This document shows positions 1 to 10,630 of a DNA stretch of 64,000 bases, piece after piece. The first letter of the stretch is position 1, and each line of letters begins with the position of its first letter. Position numbers and translations under genes: made by a program. Source of the stretch: Catenaria anguillulae PL171 (taxonomy: Eukaryota > Blastocladiomycota > Blastocladiomycetes > Blastocladiales > Catenariaceae); NCBI GenBank assembly GCA_002102555.1, contig MCFL01000015.1:1-64000 (forward strand), read 5' to 3'. The notes under the pieces are model-generated. The model was not told the DNA's origin, searched no databases, and saw only the letters and a program-made list of their open reading frames with translations.

Positions 1-1937
1 CAGCGCAAGCGGCCTTTGTTGCTGGTGGCCACCAACGTGACCTGGGCCGATGCCGGACTGCGGCTGCGGCGGCGCGTCCTGTTGCTCCTGCTGTTTGCCA
101 ATCGGGCCGGACGGCGGCGGCGGTGGCGGCGGTGCGTACTGTTGCTCCTGCTGGTTGCCAATCGGGCCGGACGGCGGCGGCGGTGGCGGCGGTGCGTACT
201 GCTGCTGCTGCTGCGGCTGCGCGTACTGCTGCTGTGGCTGCTGCTGCGGCTGCGCGTACTGCTGCTGCGGCTGCTGCTGCGGCTGCGCGTACTGCTGCTG
301 CGGCTGCTGCTGCGGCTGCGCGTACTGCTGCTGCTGCTGCGCGTACTGCTGCTGCGGCTGCTGCTGCGGCTGCGCGTACTGCTGCTGTGGCTGCTGCTGC
401 GGCTGCGCGTACTGCTGCTGTGGCTGCTGCTGCGGCTGCGCGTACTGCTGCTGTGGCTGCTGCTGCGGCTGCGCGTACTGCTGCGGCTGCTGCGGCTGCG
501 GCTGCGCGTACTGCTGCGGGCTGCTGCGGCTGCGGCTGCGCGTACTGCTGCTGCGGCTGCTGCTGCGGCTGCGCGTACTGCTGCTGCGGCCGGTGACGGG
601 AATTGCTGCTGGTGGTGGTCACCAGCCCGGCCGTTGTGCATTGCGGCGGTGCGTGTTGTTGCTGTGCGTGGTACATGGCGAGGCGCTGCTGGGCCGGGTC
701 CATGGCGGGCGTGAGCGCGGCAGGTGCATCATGCATCTGCTGTCCGTACGGATGTTGATATTGAGCACGCGAAAATGGTGACTCGGATGGCCTGTCGTCA
801 CCAACATCCACATCATCCTCAAAATCGTCACCACCCCAAGAGCCGTCATCATCGTGGTCGCTTTCGTCGGCCTGATTCCGGGACCTTTGCCCTTTCGCCA
901 TTGCCTCGCACAGGATGGTTGATGGAGCGCAGCCGGTCTCATCGAAGCGCCACCTGATGATGTAAATGCGACGCAGCTTGGGAGGTTGCGCGATCTGGGC
1001 AACCTTTGCCAAATTGTCCAAAGTCCACGTGTCGGGCGACGTGACGAATCCATGGAACTGCCAATGTGAAGATTGGTCGCTCGAATTGCCACGGCAATAC
1101 TTGGCGAAAGCAAAATTTTGCCTAAACAAGCGTTTTGTCAGTCAGGCACAAGCAAATGGCAGCGTCGTCAGGTGTTGAAGAAAACTCGTGCATACCACCT
1201 AGGCAGATTGTCGGGGGTCTGACCGGGATCAAGCGACGACATTACCTGCTGGCGCAAGGAACTTGGGGAGTTGTGAAGGAGGAACCTACACGAAATTGAG
1301 AAAAACGGTTAGTGTGTTTGCAAATAGATTGATACAGCGAGAGGAAGTGAATTTACGCACTCGAGGAATTGGCCATTCCTCTTGCCGCTGCGAACTTGAT
1401 TCTCTCGCAACGGGTGGCCACAGTCGTCCTGCTTGACAAACAGAATGCGCTGGCCCTGGTCAAGAGGCCCATTTCTCGATGGCTCCGTCCTTGGGCGCTT
1501 GCTATCGGGACCGTGGCCAGCTGCCGCGGGCTGCTTGTTGCCGCGCCCGCGCTTCTTGGACTTATTGGCGGTGCTTTTGTCCGAGTTAATCGCAGCGATT
1601 TGCTGTGCGTTCGCCGTCAGCCGGGATGCAGTGATTGGATCGCCGTGAGTGGCCAACTTTGCACGGTCCGGGTCCACGTCATTGAGGTATGGCACAGGAG
1701 GCCGGTTCTGCGAGCTTGGGTTGTTGTGGCTGTCGGAGGTAACCGGGCCGTGCACGGATGGCGCATGGGAAGCTGCAGGAGCGGCAGCGGGGAGAGCAGG
1801 AGGCGAGTGGTGGTGATGTTGGAGGTGTTGGTACGTTGGTTGTTGGGACGCCGGCTGCGGGAGATGTTGTTGGAAGATCGCGGGAGGTTGCTGGTTTTGC
1901 GCAGCCGTCGGCCCGACAGATGCGGAATACTGCTGCT

Positions 1938-1968
<31 letters not shown>

Positions 1969-2157
1969 ATGGGGGTTGAAGTGTGGTTGCGGAGTGGGCG
2001 CTGGCATATACTGTTGGTGCTGTTGATTCTGAGCAGTCGAATGGACGTGGTCGGTGGTGGCGGTGGTGGGCATGTGCGTGCCGGTGTAGCCTGGCGTGTA
2101 GCCGGGGCCTGGCGCATAGCTCGGCGCCAACGGGGGCGGATGTGGGTACGGCTGCAT
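1..2157 (-). CDS. Gln/His/Pro-rich protein of unknown function (5' part; runs off the window; frameshifted)
   Basis: I do not recognise this protein. The ATG at 2157 directly follows an in-frame TGA. Exon 1 (2157-1357) encodes a Pro/His/Gln-rich region with a run of His then Gln, and a basic stretch KSKKRGRGNK that could be a nuclear localisation signal. A probable intron (1356-1286) follows, then a roughly 40-nt exon (1285-1246), then an intron (1245-1122). The last exon (from 1121) gives a non-repetitive region (HWQFHGFVTSPDTWTLDN, then RRIYIIRWRFDETG), an acidic stretch and long YAQPQQQPQQQ repeats. The phase across the small exon is not fully resolved. One extra G near 518-520 shifts the frame inside the repeat; coding sense resumes in another frame and continues off the window with APPPPPPPSGPIG units. 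A nuclear, prion-like role is conceivable, but this is inference. Confidence 0.6.
187..590 (-). repeat. 33-bp tandem repeat coding for YAQPQQQPQQQ-type units
   Basis: Imperfect units of about 33 bp recur through this stretch. Read on the minus strand they encode YAQPQQQPQQQ, with shorter variants, inside the Gln-rich CDS. The long plus-strand frames of Leu, Ala or Cys across it are antisense by-products. One unit has an extra G near 518-520 relative to its neighbour. Confidence 0.8.
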
Positions 2158-3438
2158 TCAGATTGCGGCGGTTTGCACGGAGGGCTGGATAGTACGGTGA
2201 CAGAGGCGGGTTGTGGGCTGCGGGTCGGCAAGGCAGCTTGGTAGTCGAAGAAGTACTAACTAGTGGGAAGTGTGTCCAAAAGAGTGGCGGGTCGGCAAAC
2301 GGGAAGGTGGTGTGGCCACCGGATCGGGTTGTTCGTTGAGACGGAGGACTCGGATCCCGTGCCAGCCACATGACCAGTTGCTGGGTCGTGAGATCGAGTA
2401 TCATGCTGGGTGCCGGAGCAGAAGACGCCCGCTGGCAGCGGCACTTGGCCATCCTTTCCTCATCCTTCACCGGATGTTGGTGGACCAACCCCGTCATGGG
2501 CCATGAGAAGTCGAGCACAATGCCCGTGGGATGCAGTTGCATTTTGTGAGCAATGAGCTCATTGCATGGGGTTACTTGTTGAGCGGTATACCCTCACACA
2601 TGTATACTCTCGCTGGCTGGCCCGCCACGAGCGCGTGCACGGCCTGAGGCCGGAAGATCGGAGATGGACGTGCATGCACCGAAGTCAATGTCAAAGTCGA
2701 TGTCACAATCGGTTTGTTCGTGTTCTCGAAGTCAATATGGCTTTTGTCGCGGATCACCCGTCATATGTTTCTGATTGATGCGTCAAATTCGCATTCGCGC
2801 AAAATGACAAATTGAATTGACCCACACCTTCGGGCGTTTGATGTCAGCAACACTCTCCGGAACTGTCTCTCCCACCTTGAATATACACAATATCTTTGCC
2901 TGCAGTATCAAGCATTTGCCGGCCAAGCACAGTACCCGCCCGAGTGCCTCCGTAGCTCGTCTTTCAACGATCTGCCTGCCTGACCGCCGCCGCGCACGCA
3001 CGCCGCCAAGGTCCACAACTTGAGATTCGATTTCGAGGTACGTTTGCCGTGGTTGCCCTGTCGCCAGACTTTGCATTGTATTGTTCAAGGCTCTCCACTT
3101 TGGGTCATTATGGTGGATTGGTGGATTGGTGAATTGACCATGTTATCGTCTGCTCCACACACAGCCTTCTGCCCCGCAGAGCACTCGCGAGCAACTGGCG
3201 GCGAACAAACTGTTTTGAGCACGTTAGTGCGTTGTCTCTCAACTGGTCGCAACTTGGCGAACAACGCTACTGCTTTGCTTTGATCGCCAAGCGAACGGTA
3301 CAGTATCTGTGGACGACGTCAACTCACACACGCAGGCTGACTCAAGGATGGACACACAGGGAACAGCCGAAGCCGCCCCACGCACCCACGAGGCAAGTGT
3401 GACTGACCTCCGCTGGCCGGCCGCCTCCTGTTTCAATT
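2158..3438. other. Divergent intergenic region
   Basis: The region lies between the 5' ends of the Gln-rich gene (minus) and the hevein/SH3 gene (plus). I see no convincing coding frame. It may hold an unrecognised 5' exon carrying a signal peptide for the downstream gene. Confidence 0.5.
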
Positions 3439-5880
3439 ATGGCGGTGCCAGCATCGGCATCGGGGGCTCCCGATCCGACCGGCGCCCGTCTTGCTGGGCC
3501 TAATAGCAGCAGCATCAGCTCCGAACCAGACCCGCACGCCCGCGCCGCCAACACGCCGCCTCCTCCACAACCTCCTTCCTCAAGTCCCTCGCCAAACGCG
3601 GTCTCCATCAGCACAAATGCTCCGATCCCGGTGACTGGTCCGCAATGCGACGCGCGCGGCCTGCCCGCGCCTGCCTCGGCCAATTCACCACCAAGAGCCT
3701 CCATCCCGGGCCGTCCGCCATCGTGCGGATCACGGAATCCCAGCCAAGTGTGCAGCGCAGGGCAATGTTGTTCAAGCGAAGGATGGTGTGGGCCGACGGC
3801 GTTTGCCGCTGGCGTGTACATTGAAAACGGAGTCGCCATGAACCAGTCGGCGGCAGAGGCCCTGTATTGCGCGGCGCCACAAGGCGATTGGCGCAACTGG
3901 ACGCCAGTCGGTCCTTGCTCGCTTTTAGGTGTTTCTTACCCCTGGGATCCAACAAAAGCGCCACCTCTGTCGGCGCCCAACACGTCGCCCTCAGTTCCAA
4001 CATTGCTGCCACCCGTGCCAACAACGTCGGGCGGTCAGACCATGACGTCGGGCGGCAAGGATAGTTCAGGCAACTCCAGAAACGGTGCGAGCACTGGTGG
4101 TGACGAAGGCTTGTCAACTGGGACCGCGATTCTTCTTGGTGCAATCTTTGGCATTGTCCTGGCGTCTGTGCTTTCGGCGGGATTGTGGTGGTGGTGGATG
4201 CGGACACGAGCTCAAAGAGGGTCGACAAAGGGCCTTCGTCGCAGATCGCTTTTGCTGCCACCAGGCTCGTGGGAAGACGAAGTGGCGGTTCTGAAGCGGC
4301 AATCGGGTCAACCTTCAGTCGCTCACCACGACGAATCGGACATGGTACCCATGATGGTACCAGGATCGTCACAACGAGGTGGCTCGAGCGCGAACGCCGC
4401 GGGCAAGGTCAATTCGTCAGCAGCAACCTCTCCATCGCCCACGAACGAGTACCACTCTGGCCCACAATCGATTCCCCAGCACTACCACCGCCCAAATCAT
4501 ACCCAAGGCTATCGCAGCCACCAATACCCACCGCAGCAACCGTATCCTCACCACGTTGTCGGCCCAACTCGCTCAGCGGCTGCATCTGGCAGCCTGGGCT
4601 ATCTCGGAACTGGCATTTCCAGCAAAGACCCGCTGCTCTCTGACGTTCAGCTCGACAATGCCCGCCCATCTACTCCTCCATCGGCCATTCAGCCCGCACT
4701 GTTACCCATCAGCATTTCCTCTCCCTCTCCTTTTGGTTCCTTGTTCCGCGGCCCATCTTGGGATACGAATGCCACGTCTGTGCCCGAGCAGTACCCAAGT
4801 GCACACCAACTGAAATCCCCTTCGCGTCCCATTACGGCCCCGCCTCAAGCCATCGACATGGAGTCTCCCTCGCTTGAGCTCAAGTCGCCCATCACACCGG
4901 CGCTGTTACTTGCGCAGGCCATCAACTCAATTGACGAATCCGACCTTGGATGTACTCCACGACAGGACAGTCAGGCGTCGCGATCTTTGGCCGCCATTCT
5001 GAACGGATCCATGTCGTGCCCCAACCTGGCCCAACGCCCAGCAGTGCCGGCCAAAAAGGACTCATTCATGTCATCCACTTCGGGTAGTGCGTCGACGTTG
5101 CACTTGCATCAACATGTTCGGCAAACTCCGTCGCCAGACCAAGGAAATCAACCAAACCAATACTCGCTGCTTGGGTACTCGACCTACTCTGGCCCACGTC
5201 CGCCCATGCCGCCCGTCCCTGAATCGCCCGTTCTCTTCCATCCACAACTCTCTGCCATTGCGCTATCCGCCGAGGGCGCCAACACACCAAGCGCAGTCGG
5301 CTCAAATTTGTCAGCGCGCACACAACGCACCACCTCGATCCTTTCGCGCCGCGACTCGCTCCCGCCGGGCATGCTTGCCAACCTCGCCAACTCGGCTGGA
5401 ATTAGCATTAGCGGCAGCCCCATGCTCAACTCGGAGCAACCCACGACGAGCCAAGCACCTACCCCGCGCCCGGCTCCCGTCCAGCCAACGCTCGTGCATT
5501 CCGATGGGATGGCCTCGGTCATTTCTGGCTCATTTGTGAGTGCCGCCGGCTCGGATCCGCTGCTTGACAATGACGCGCCACCAGAGTCGCTGCTGCCGAG
5601 ATTCACGGCGGCGCTTGCAACATATGGTGCGATGCCCGGGGTCAGGATTGCGCGTCAATCGTTTGCGGGTGCAGAAGAAGACGAGCTCGATTTGCGCGTG
5701 GGTGATGCCGTGATGGTTGTCCAGATCTATTCGGATGCGTGGTGTCAGGGCACGAATCAGCGGTCCGGGCTCAGTGGTGTGTTTCCGTTGTGTGCATTGG
5801 ATCCCATGGGCGAGCAAGATAAGGTGGTTGCGGCGTTGCTGGATGACCTGGCGGATTTGCCAAGCATTGACATCGAGTGA
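3439..5880 (+). CDS. Single-pass membrane protein with hevein-like chitin-binding module and C-terminal SH3 domain
   Basis: The protein has 813 residues from the ATG at 3439. About residues 96-145 hold a cysteine cluster with the hevein (ChtBD1) signature QCCSSEGWCG and a closing YC, the fold that binds chitin oligomers. A transmembrane helix follows at about 227-250 (TAILLGAIFGIVLASVLSAG), then Trp residues and a basic stop-transfer stretch (RTRAQRG, LRRR). A long Ser/Pro-rich tail ends in an SH3 domain at about 733-790 (ARQSFAGAEEDELDLRVGD, then ALDP-like elements). The order implies an extracellular wall-contacting module and a cytosolic SH3 module, as in fungal wall or osmosensing receptors. 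No signal peptide is visible at this N-terminus, so an upstream exon may be missing. Domain calls are from motifs; the sensor role is inference. Confidence 0.8.
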   Translation: MAVPASASGAPDPTGARLAGPNSSSISSEPDPHARAANTPPPPQPPSSSPSPNAVSISTNAPIPVTGPQCDARGLPAPASANSPPRASIPGRPPSCGSRNPSQVCSAGQCCSSEGWCGPTAFAAGVYIENGVAMNQSAAEALYCAAPQGDWRNWTPVGPCSLLGVSYPWDPTKAPPLSAPNTSPSVPTLLPPVPTTSGGQTMTSGGKDSSGNSRNGASTGGDEGLSTGTAILLGAIFGIVLASVLSAGLWWWWMRTRAQRGSTKGLRRRSLLLPPGSWEDEVAVLKRQSGQPSVAHHDESDMVPMMVPGSSQRGGSSANAAGKVNSSAATSPSPTNEYHSGPQSIPQHYHRPNHTQGYRSHQYPPQQPYPHHVVGPTRSAAASGSLGYLGTGISSKDPLLSDVQLDNARPSTPPSAIQPALLPISISSPSPFGSLFRGPSWDTNATSVPEQYPSAHQLKSPSRPITAPPQAIDMESPSLELKSPITPALLLAQAINSIDESDLGCTPRQDSQASRSLAAILNGSMSCPNLAQRPAVPAKKDSFMSSTSGSASTLHLHQHVRQTPSPDQGNQPNQYSLLGYSTYSGPRPPMPPVPESPVLFHPQLSAIALSAEGANTPSAVGSNLSARTQRTTSILSRRDSLPPGMLANLANSAGISISGSPMLNSEQPTTSQAPTPRPAPVQPTLVHSDGMASVISGSFVSAAGSDPLLDNDAPPESLLPRFTAALATYGAMPGVRIARQSFAGAEEDELDLRVGDAVMVVQIYSDAWCQGTNQRSGLSGVFPLCALDPMGEQDKVVAALLDDLADLPSIDIE

Positions 5881-6380
5881 CCCCTATCGTTTGACATCCC
5901 ATTCATCTTGCTGTGCTCTCATGCTTGCGTTGCGGTCTTGTGTGAATTTTTCTTCTCACTCAATTATTCTGTTTACTCGTTTTGTGTCTCATTCTTGCCG
6001 CTCAGTCGCTCATTCTTCCACTCCTGCTTTCCGCTTTGTTGAAGCGGTCTTTTCCCACCCCCTGCTCACATTCATTGTGTTTTTCTGTTTCGATGGCATC
6101 AAGCTCTCGCGTATTGTGTTTCGTTGGCCTTGCTTGATTCGCCACTCAAGCTGCCCTTGTTCCCTTGTCGCATCTTTTGCAAATTGTGTGAGTTATCCCC
6201 GATCCATTCCCATTGTCCTTGTCATCAGTTCTTGTGTCCCAACCTTTATGCAATTGTTTTCTCAGCAACAGTTCCATCAACAAAGGAATACGCTAGATAT
6301 ACTTATTAAATCATCGAAGAAAGACATCGTTTCCACCCTCAACGTCTGCATGCACGCACCCGAAACCAAAAGCCCATCAT
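5881..6380. other. Convergent intergenic region
   Basis: T-rich sequence separates the stop of the SH3 protein gene from the stop of the minus-strand coiled-coil gene. It presumably holds both 3' UTRs and terminators. I see no gene. Confidence 0.5.
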
Positions 6381-9143
6381 TCAATCAAATGCAAAGTCGA
6401 TCATGGCCATCAAATCATCGTCCAGCTTCAACAACCCGGCCGAATCTTGGTACACGTCATGTCCGCTTGTGCCTGGTTTGCTCGCAACTGCAGGTGTCGG
6501 AGCTGCATCCTTCGCCATCGCCAGGCTTGTGTTCGCCACAGCCGCTTTTGTGGTGGGCTCAGGAGGTGAAGTCGCCGGATCCAAAACAGCTGGTATTGCC
6601 TTGGGCGACAAGGAAAGCGGCTCGAGGATCGAGGCGGTTACGCTACCTATGGATACATCAAACGGTCGTGGAATGTGGAGCGGCTGGTCGCCATTCGGAG
6701 GCTGCACGGTTTTAGTGGGCGATGCAGATGACGCAGAAGCCGCAGCAGCGGGACTGGCCGATTGAGTGACAAAAGATGTCGGCGTGGGCGACACTGGCTT
6801 GGATGGCAAATGTGGCGTGATGGGTACCGCCGGGTTTGAGGAGTCGGCCCATGCAGCCTTCTTTGAGACAGGAGACTTGGCAGTCGCAATGGGAACTGGT
6901 GCAGCGGTCTTGTCCGCGGCCGACGCACCCGTCTCAGCGGGCGTTCCAGTCGCGTTGCCATTTCTCGGCGGCGTGGATTCTGGAGCAACGGAGGACGATA
7001 CCTTGGATGGAGCAATTGCTGAATCGACTGGCTTGACCTTGCTTGAGTCTGCTTGGGTGTCCTTGGTCTGCTCGTACAATCTCAACGCTATAGCCTGTGG
7101 CTTCAAGACCGGCGGTGTATCCACGGGCACGGTTGTTGGTACCGTCATAGCTACTGTAGCCTGCTGCTCAATCTTGAGCCTCTCGGCCTCGTCTGCTCGC
7201 TGCTTCTTTTTCTCTTCCTCTTGCTTCTTGCGAGCTATCGTCGCCGCCTTGATCATCTGCTCCATGGACATTTGCCTTTCGACCCGTGCTCCCTCGGCAT
7301 CCGTCTTGGTACCTGCCGCCTCAACCTCCTTGACTCTTTCCTGCTCCTGGTCCAACACCTTGCCCAAACTTTGCACCACCTCCTTGTCCTTCTTCTCGAC
7401 CTCCTTTGCCCTCTCAACCTTTTCCTTCAGGGCTTTCCGCATATCGCTCAACTTGACGCCCTTACCGCCGCTCTTCTTGTCCATCCAATCGACAAGCGCC
7501 GCCCTCACCTCATTCAACTTGCCCACGACCCTCGCCTCTGCCTCGTGCGCATCCACGAGCCACTGTGCATACTCTTGCTCAACATTTGCCTTGACCTCCT
7601 CCATCTTTCTCCGGCGCTCATTGACTTGAATCCACTCGTCGGGCACATGATCCACCACATACTCTGGATGCGCCACCGTGACGGGCGTCACGCCAAACCA
7701 CTGTAACTGATGCTCGAGCATGTACGTGCGCGCCACATGTGCGGCCAAATCGCCCGCCATGCCCTGGACCTTGGCCACATGATCCTGCTTGACTGCCTCT
7801 GCTGCCGTGGCCGCAATGCGTTCGGCGGCCGCAAGTTTGGTGCGCAGCGACTGCTCGCGCGCACTCACGGCTTGAGCTTCCCACATGGCGACGCGGGGTG
7901 GGGCTGGCGGAGCAGTGGATGCCGACAACGAGGTGCCCGATTCCAGTTGCGCGGCGTATTTGTCGCGTTCGCCTTGGACGCGTTTGAGCTCGCGCTTGTA
8001 AAAGTCGACATCGGCTGCCAGTTTTGTGGTGCGTGTGGCGAGCCCTGTGGCGGTGGCAAGGTCGTTGGACCGATTGACAACGAGGGTTTTGTCGTATGCG
8101 TCGGTTGGTGTGTGATCCCTGCCCATCAAAACAGACCGTGGGAAGGTAAGCATGTCGACGCCAAAAACAAAACTTGAGGAAACAAAAAGATGGATGAAAA
8201 CAAACCCGCCGTCTTCAAAGAATGCCTTTGTCTCCTGGAACCACCGCTTAGCCGCGCCAAGCACTGCCCCGGCCCCCGTCGAGCTGCCATGCCCCGATCC
8301 CACGTGCAAATGCGAATAGTGCTTGCTGGTGTTTGCCCCATTGGGTGACCGCAAGATGGCCGGCCCGCCCATGACCGTGGATGTTGGCGAGTAAGGTGCC
8401 GTCATTTGTGACCCTTGGACGCTGATGTGCGTTTGTACGGTTTGCACCGATATGCCCGATCCGTTGCTTTCCGTGCGCTGGTGGCGTGCACCGACCGAGG
8501 GCGGGGCGTGGCGTGGTGGGGCAAGCGATGGCGTCATGCTGGCTTGCGATCCGGTGCGAAAGGCTTGGTTTTGGATGGCAGCAAGCTTGGTCGGGGAGAT
8601 GTTGGGTGAGTTGTTGAATGAGGTTGGCGAGGTTGGTGGCTGGGATTGAGGAGCATCGGAAAACGAGTTGCCCCGTTCGGTCGTTGCGGGTGAAGTACAA
8701 CGCTGTACGCCAGAGAGGAGCGACGGTTGCTGCTCACGAGAGGATGTCCCCATTGGAGGTGAGGCCGGTCGGGGAAGGGTGGGCTGTGTGCATTGAATAG
8801 TGACAGGTGCTGTTGGAGTCGACACGTGCATTGATCCTCGTGGCGATGAGGCTGTCGCGCGGGACAGAACCGGGGTTGCTTGAACCTGGCTGGAGGTGGA
8901 GGAGTTCGAGTACCGCGCAGAATACGGGGTGATGGTTGTGGCGGGGCTCTTAATGGGCGAAACCAGTGATTGCTGGTTTGACTGAACACTACTGGCCCCC
9001 GCTAAAGTCGACCCGGTCGATGGTGTGGGTGACGTTGCTGTCGTGTCAAGCATAGCAAGGTCAAGTTGTTTGCGCCTAACTGTGCCGCGACGACCGGGCG
9101 TGGTCGCCGGCAGGGTGTTGGCAGTGGAATCTGGTGATTGCAT
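6381..9143 (-). CDS. Ser/Pro-rich coiled-coil protein of unknown function
   Basis: The ATG is at 9143. One intron of 87 nt (8205-8119, donor GTTTGT, acceptor CAG) removes a hydrophobic in-frame stretch and gives about 891 residues. The first 300 or so residues are low-complexity Ser/Thr/Pro with few conserved features. A segment RWFQETKAFFED precedes the intron. The middle (about 340-640) is charged and heptad-like (DFYKRELKRVQGERDKYAAQ; KVERAKEVEKKDKE), predicting long coiled coils. The tail is again Ser/Pro/Ala-rich. A scaffold or cytoskeletal role would fit, but I recognise no family. It shares a 447-bp divergent upstream region with uL14m. Confidence 0.7.
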   Translation of the reverse strand: MQSPDSTANTLPATTPGRRGTVRRKQLDLAMLDTTATSPTPSTGSTLAGASSVQSNQQSLVSPIKSPATTITPYSARYSNSSTSSQVQATPVLSRATASSPRGSMHVSTPTAPVTIQCTQPTLPRPASPPMGTSSREQQPSLLSGVQRCTSPATTERGNSFSDAPQSQPPTSPTSFNNSPNISPTKLAAIQNQAFRTGSQASMTPSLAPPRHAPPSVGARHQRTESNGSGISVQTVQTHISVQGSQMTAPYSPTSTVMGGPAILRSPNGANTSKHYSHLHVGSGHGSSTGAGAVLGAAKRWFQETKAFFEDGGFVFIHLFVSSSFVFGVDMLTFPRSVLMGRDHTPTDAYDKTLVVNRSNDLATATGLATRTTKLAADVDFYKRELKRVQGERDKYAAQLESGTSLSASTAPPAPPRVAMWEAQAVSAREQSLRTKLAAAERIAATAAEAVKQDHVAKVQGMAGDLAAHVARTYMLEHQLQWFGVTPVTVAHPEYVVDHVPDEWIQVNERRRKMEEVKANVEQEYAQWLVDAHEAEARVVGKLNEVRAALVDWMDKKSGGKGVKLSDMRKALKEKVERAKEVEKKDKEVVQSLGKVLDQEQERVKEVEAAGTKTDAEGARVERQMSMEQMIKAATIARKKQEEEKKKQRADEAERLKIEQQATVAMTVPTTVPVDTPPVLKPQAIALRLYEQTKDTQADSSKVKPVDSAIAPSKVSSSVAPESTPPRNGNATGTPAETGASAADKTAAPVPIATAKSPVSKKAAWADSSNPAVPITPHLPSKPVSPTPTSFVTQSASPAAAASASSASPTKTVQPPNGDQPLHIPRPFDVSIGSVTASILEPLSLSPKAIPAVLDPATSPPEPTTKAAVANTSLAMAKDAAPTPAVASKPGTSGHDVYQDSAGLLKLDDDLMAMIDFAFD

Positions 9144-9590
9144 GGTGTGTGTTTAGGCAAGTGACGATTTCATCTATGGTACCCAGTCACGGGTCGCACT
9201 CTTTTCGCCCGACTGACGAACGTGCGGACACTGGGCTCAGACGTGACGCGTTCCCTTGGATCGATCGACAACTGTGAGGGTACCCAAAGCGGGCTGCCGA
9301 TCCAGCTTGCTTGCCTTTTTTTTTACTGGCTTGATTTTGACAGCAGGTGCAACCACAGTAAAATGAAATTATTCATTCATCCACAGGGTATCAATGTACT
9401 TGACTTTTGTTCATCTGGATCGACTCTGCGCATCTGCTGCCGCCCCAATACGCTCCCGGACAGGCCCGCCATCGCATCCTGACACCCTCTTCACCTCCCT
9501 GTTCCATCAGACAGACGGTTGACTGAAAGTTGTCCTCTTTTGCCGCCTGCCAGCACACACACACATACGCATAGGCCTATCAGCTCCACC
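9144..9590. promoter_or_regulatory. Divergent promoter region between the coiled-coil gene and uL14m
   Basis: Both flanking genes read outward from this 447-bp gap, so it should carry both promoters. A (CA)n run lies at about 9553-9565, just before the uL14m start. I see no specific binding motif. Confidence 0.4.
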
Positions 9591-9983
9591 ATGATCCAAC
9601 TCAAATCCATGCTCAACGTCATCGACAACTCTGGCGCCCGCCTTGTCGAATGTATCCGAGTGGTTGCCGGTCGCTCGGCCTCGCTCGGGGACCAAATTAC
9701 CGTCGTTGTCAAGGAGGCTCGGCCACTGCCCACGACGGGCATGACTGCCGCCTCGCTGGCCAACAAGGTCAAGAAGGGAGATGTGCGCCGCGCCGTCATT
9801 GTTCGTGCTCGCAAGGAGGTGCGCCGGCCAGATGGCCGGTATGTGCGGTTTGACGACAATGCGTGCGTGCTGTTGAACACGCAGGGACAGCCGCTGGGAA
9901 CTCGAGTGTTGGGGGTGGTGGCAAATGAGTTGCGTATGAAGAAGTGGGCAAAGGTGATTTCGTTGGCGCCCAAGGTTGTGTAA
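9591..9983 (+). CDS. Mitochondrial large-subunit ribosomal protein uL14m
   Basis: The 130-residue protein resembles bacterial L14: it begins [20 protein letters not shown] and has the conserved [20 protein letters not shown] and [10 protein letters not shown] segments and the ending [12 protein letters not shown]14 binds 23S-type rRNA near the GTPase-associated intersubunit surface. The bacterial-type sequence in a eukaryote points to the mitochondrial ribosome (the yeast orthologue is Mrpl38). The ATG at 9591 is in a good context (CCACCATGA) and leaves no long presequence, as is common for uL14m. No introns are needed. Confidence 0.9.
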   Translation: MIQLKSMLNVIDNSGARLVECIRVVAGRSASLGDQITVVVKEARPLPTTGMTAASLANKVKKGDVRRAVIVRARKEVRRPDGRYVRFDDNACVLLNTQGQPLGTRVLGVVANELRMKKWAKVISLAPKVV

Positions 9984-10293
9984 GTGAGTTGGTGATGACG
10001 ACTTGCTCGTGTGGATTGTTTTTTCCGTTTCACTTGTATTAATATCAATTCGTTAGCATGTACCGTGCCGACACGCAAAGTGATTATTTGTCCCTCGTCC
10101 ATACCAATTCCAGTTCGATCTGTTCCATCGATAGACGACGACGACGACGGCCGAGATCAGGTCGTGTGCCCGAGGCCATCATCGAGGAATTCCTTCGTCG
10201 CATTCCTGAGCCTAACCACCCAAGGCAATCGCCTCTTCCCGGATCCAAGTTTTCAATTCTCGACCCATCCATTTTTCAATCATATTTATCACC

Positions 10294-10630
10294 ATGTTTT
10301 CTCCTGTCCACTCTGGATTGCGCTCGTTTGCCGCTGGCGGCCTTGCCCGTGCCATTTCGGCCGAGGCCAAGATCCTTGGCTCAAAACCCCGCCAACAATG
10401 GGCTCACGCTCAAGGTGCGTCAATCCGTTTGCAATTGAAATTTCACCCTGCATCCTCGCTGCATTGCCCATGGCATCCTGTGGCGGACTCGGCAGTGGCA
10501 TCACACCTCCCCCTCCCGGGCTAGGGGGCAAACACCAGTTGCGACTCGGGAATCGCGGAGTCTCGTGAAGTCAAAAGGCAAACTGGCACCACCGGCAAGT
10601 TCGGCGCCGCTTACGCCGAGACTAACGAGG
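10294..10630 (+). CDS. Possible short two-exon mitochondrial protein (fragmentary)
   Basis: An ATG at 10294 opens a presequence-like stretch (MFSPVHSGLRSFAAGGLARA, then AISAEAKILG) that reaches a plausible donor GTGCGT at about 10414. Another coding-looking patch, TGTTGKFGAAYAETNE, sits at about 10580-10620 before a GTGAGG donor. I could not join them into a complete reading frame or name a family. The rest of 9984-10900 shows no other gene. Confidence 0.25.

Noticed and set aside
16-781. Long plus-strand frames rich in Leu, Ala or Cys
   Set aside because: They are antisense to the Gln-rich tandem repeats of the minus-strand gene and have no folded-protein character.
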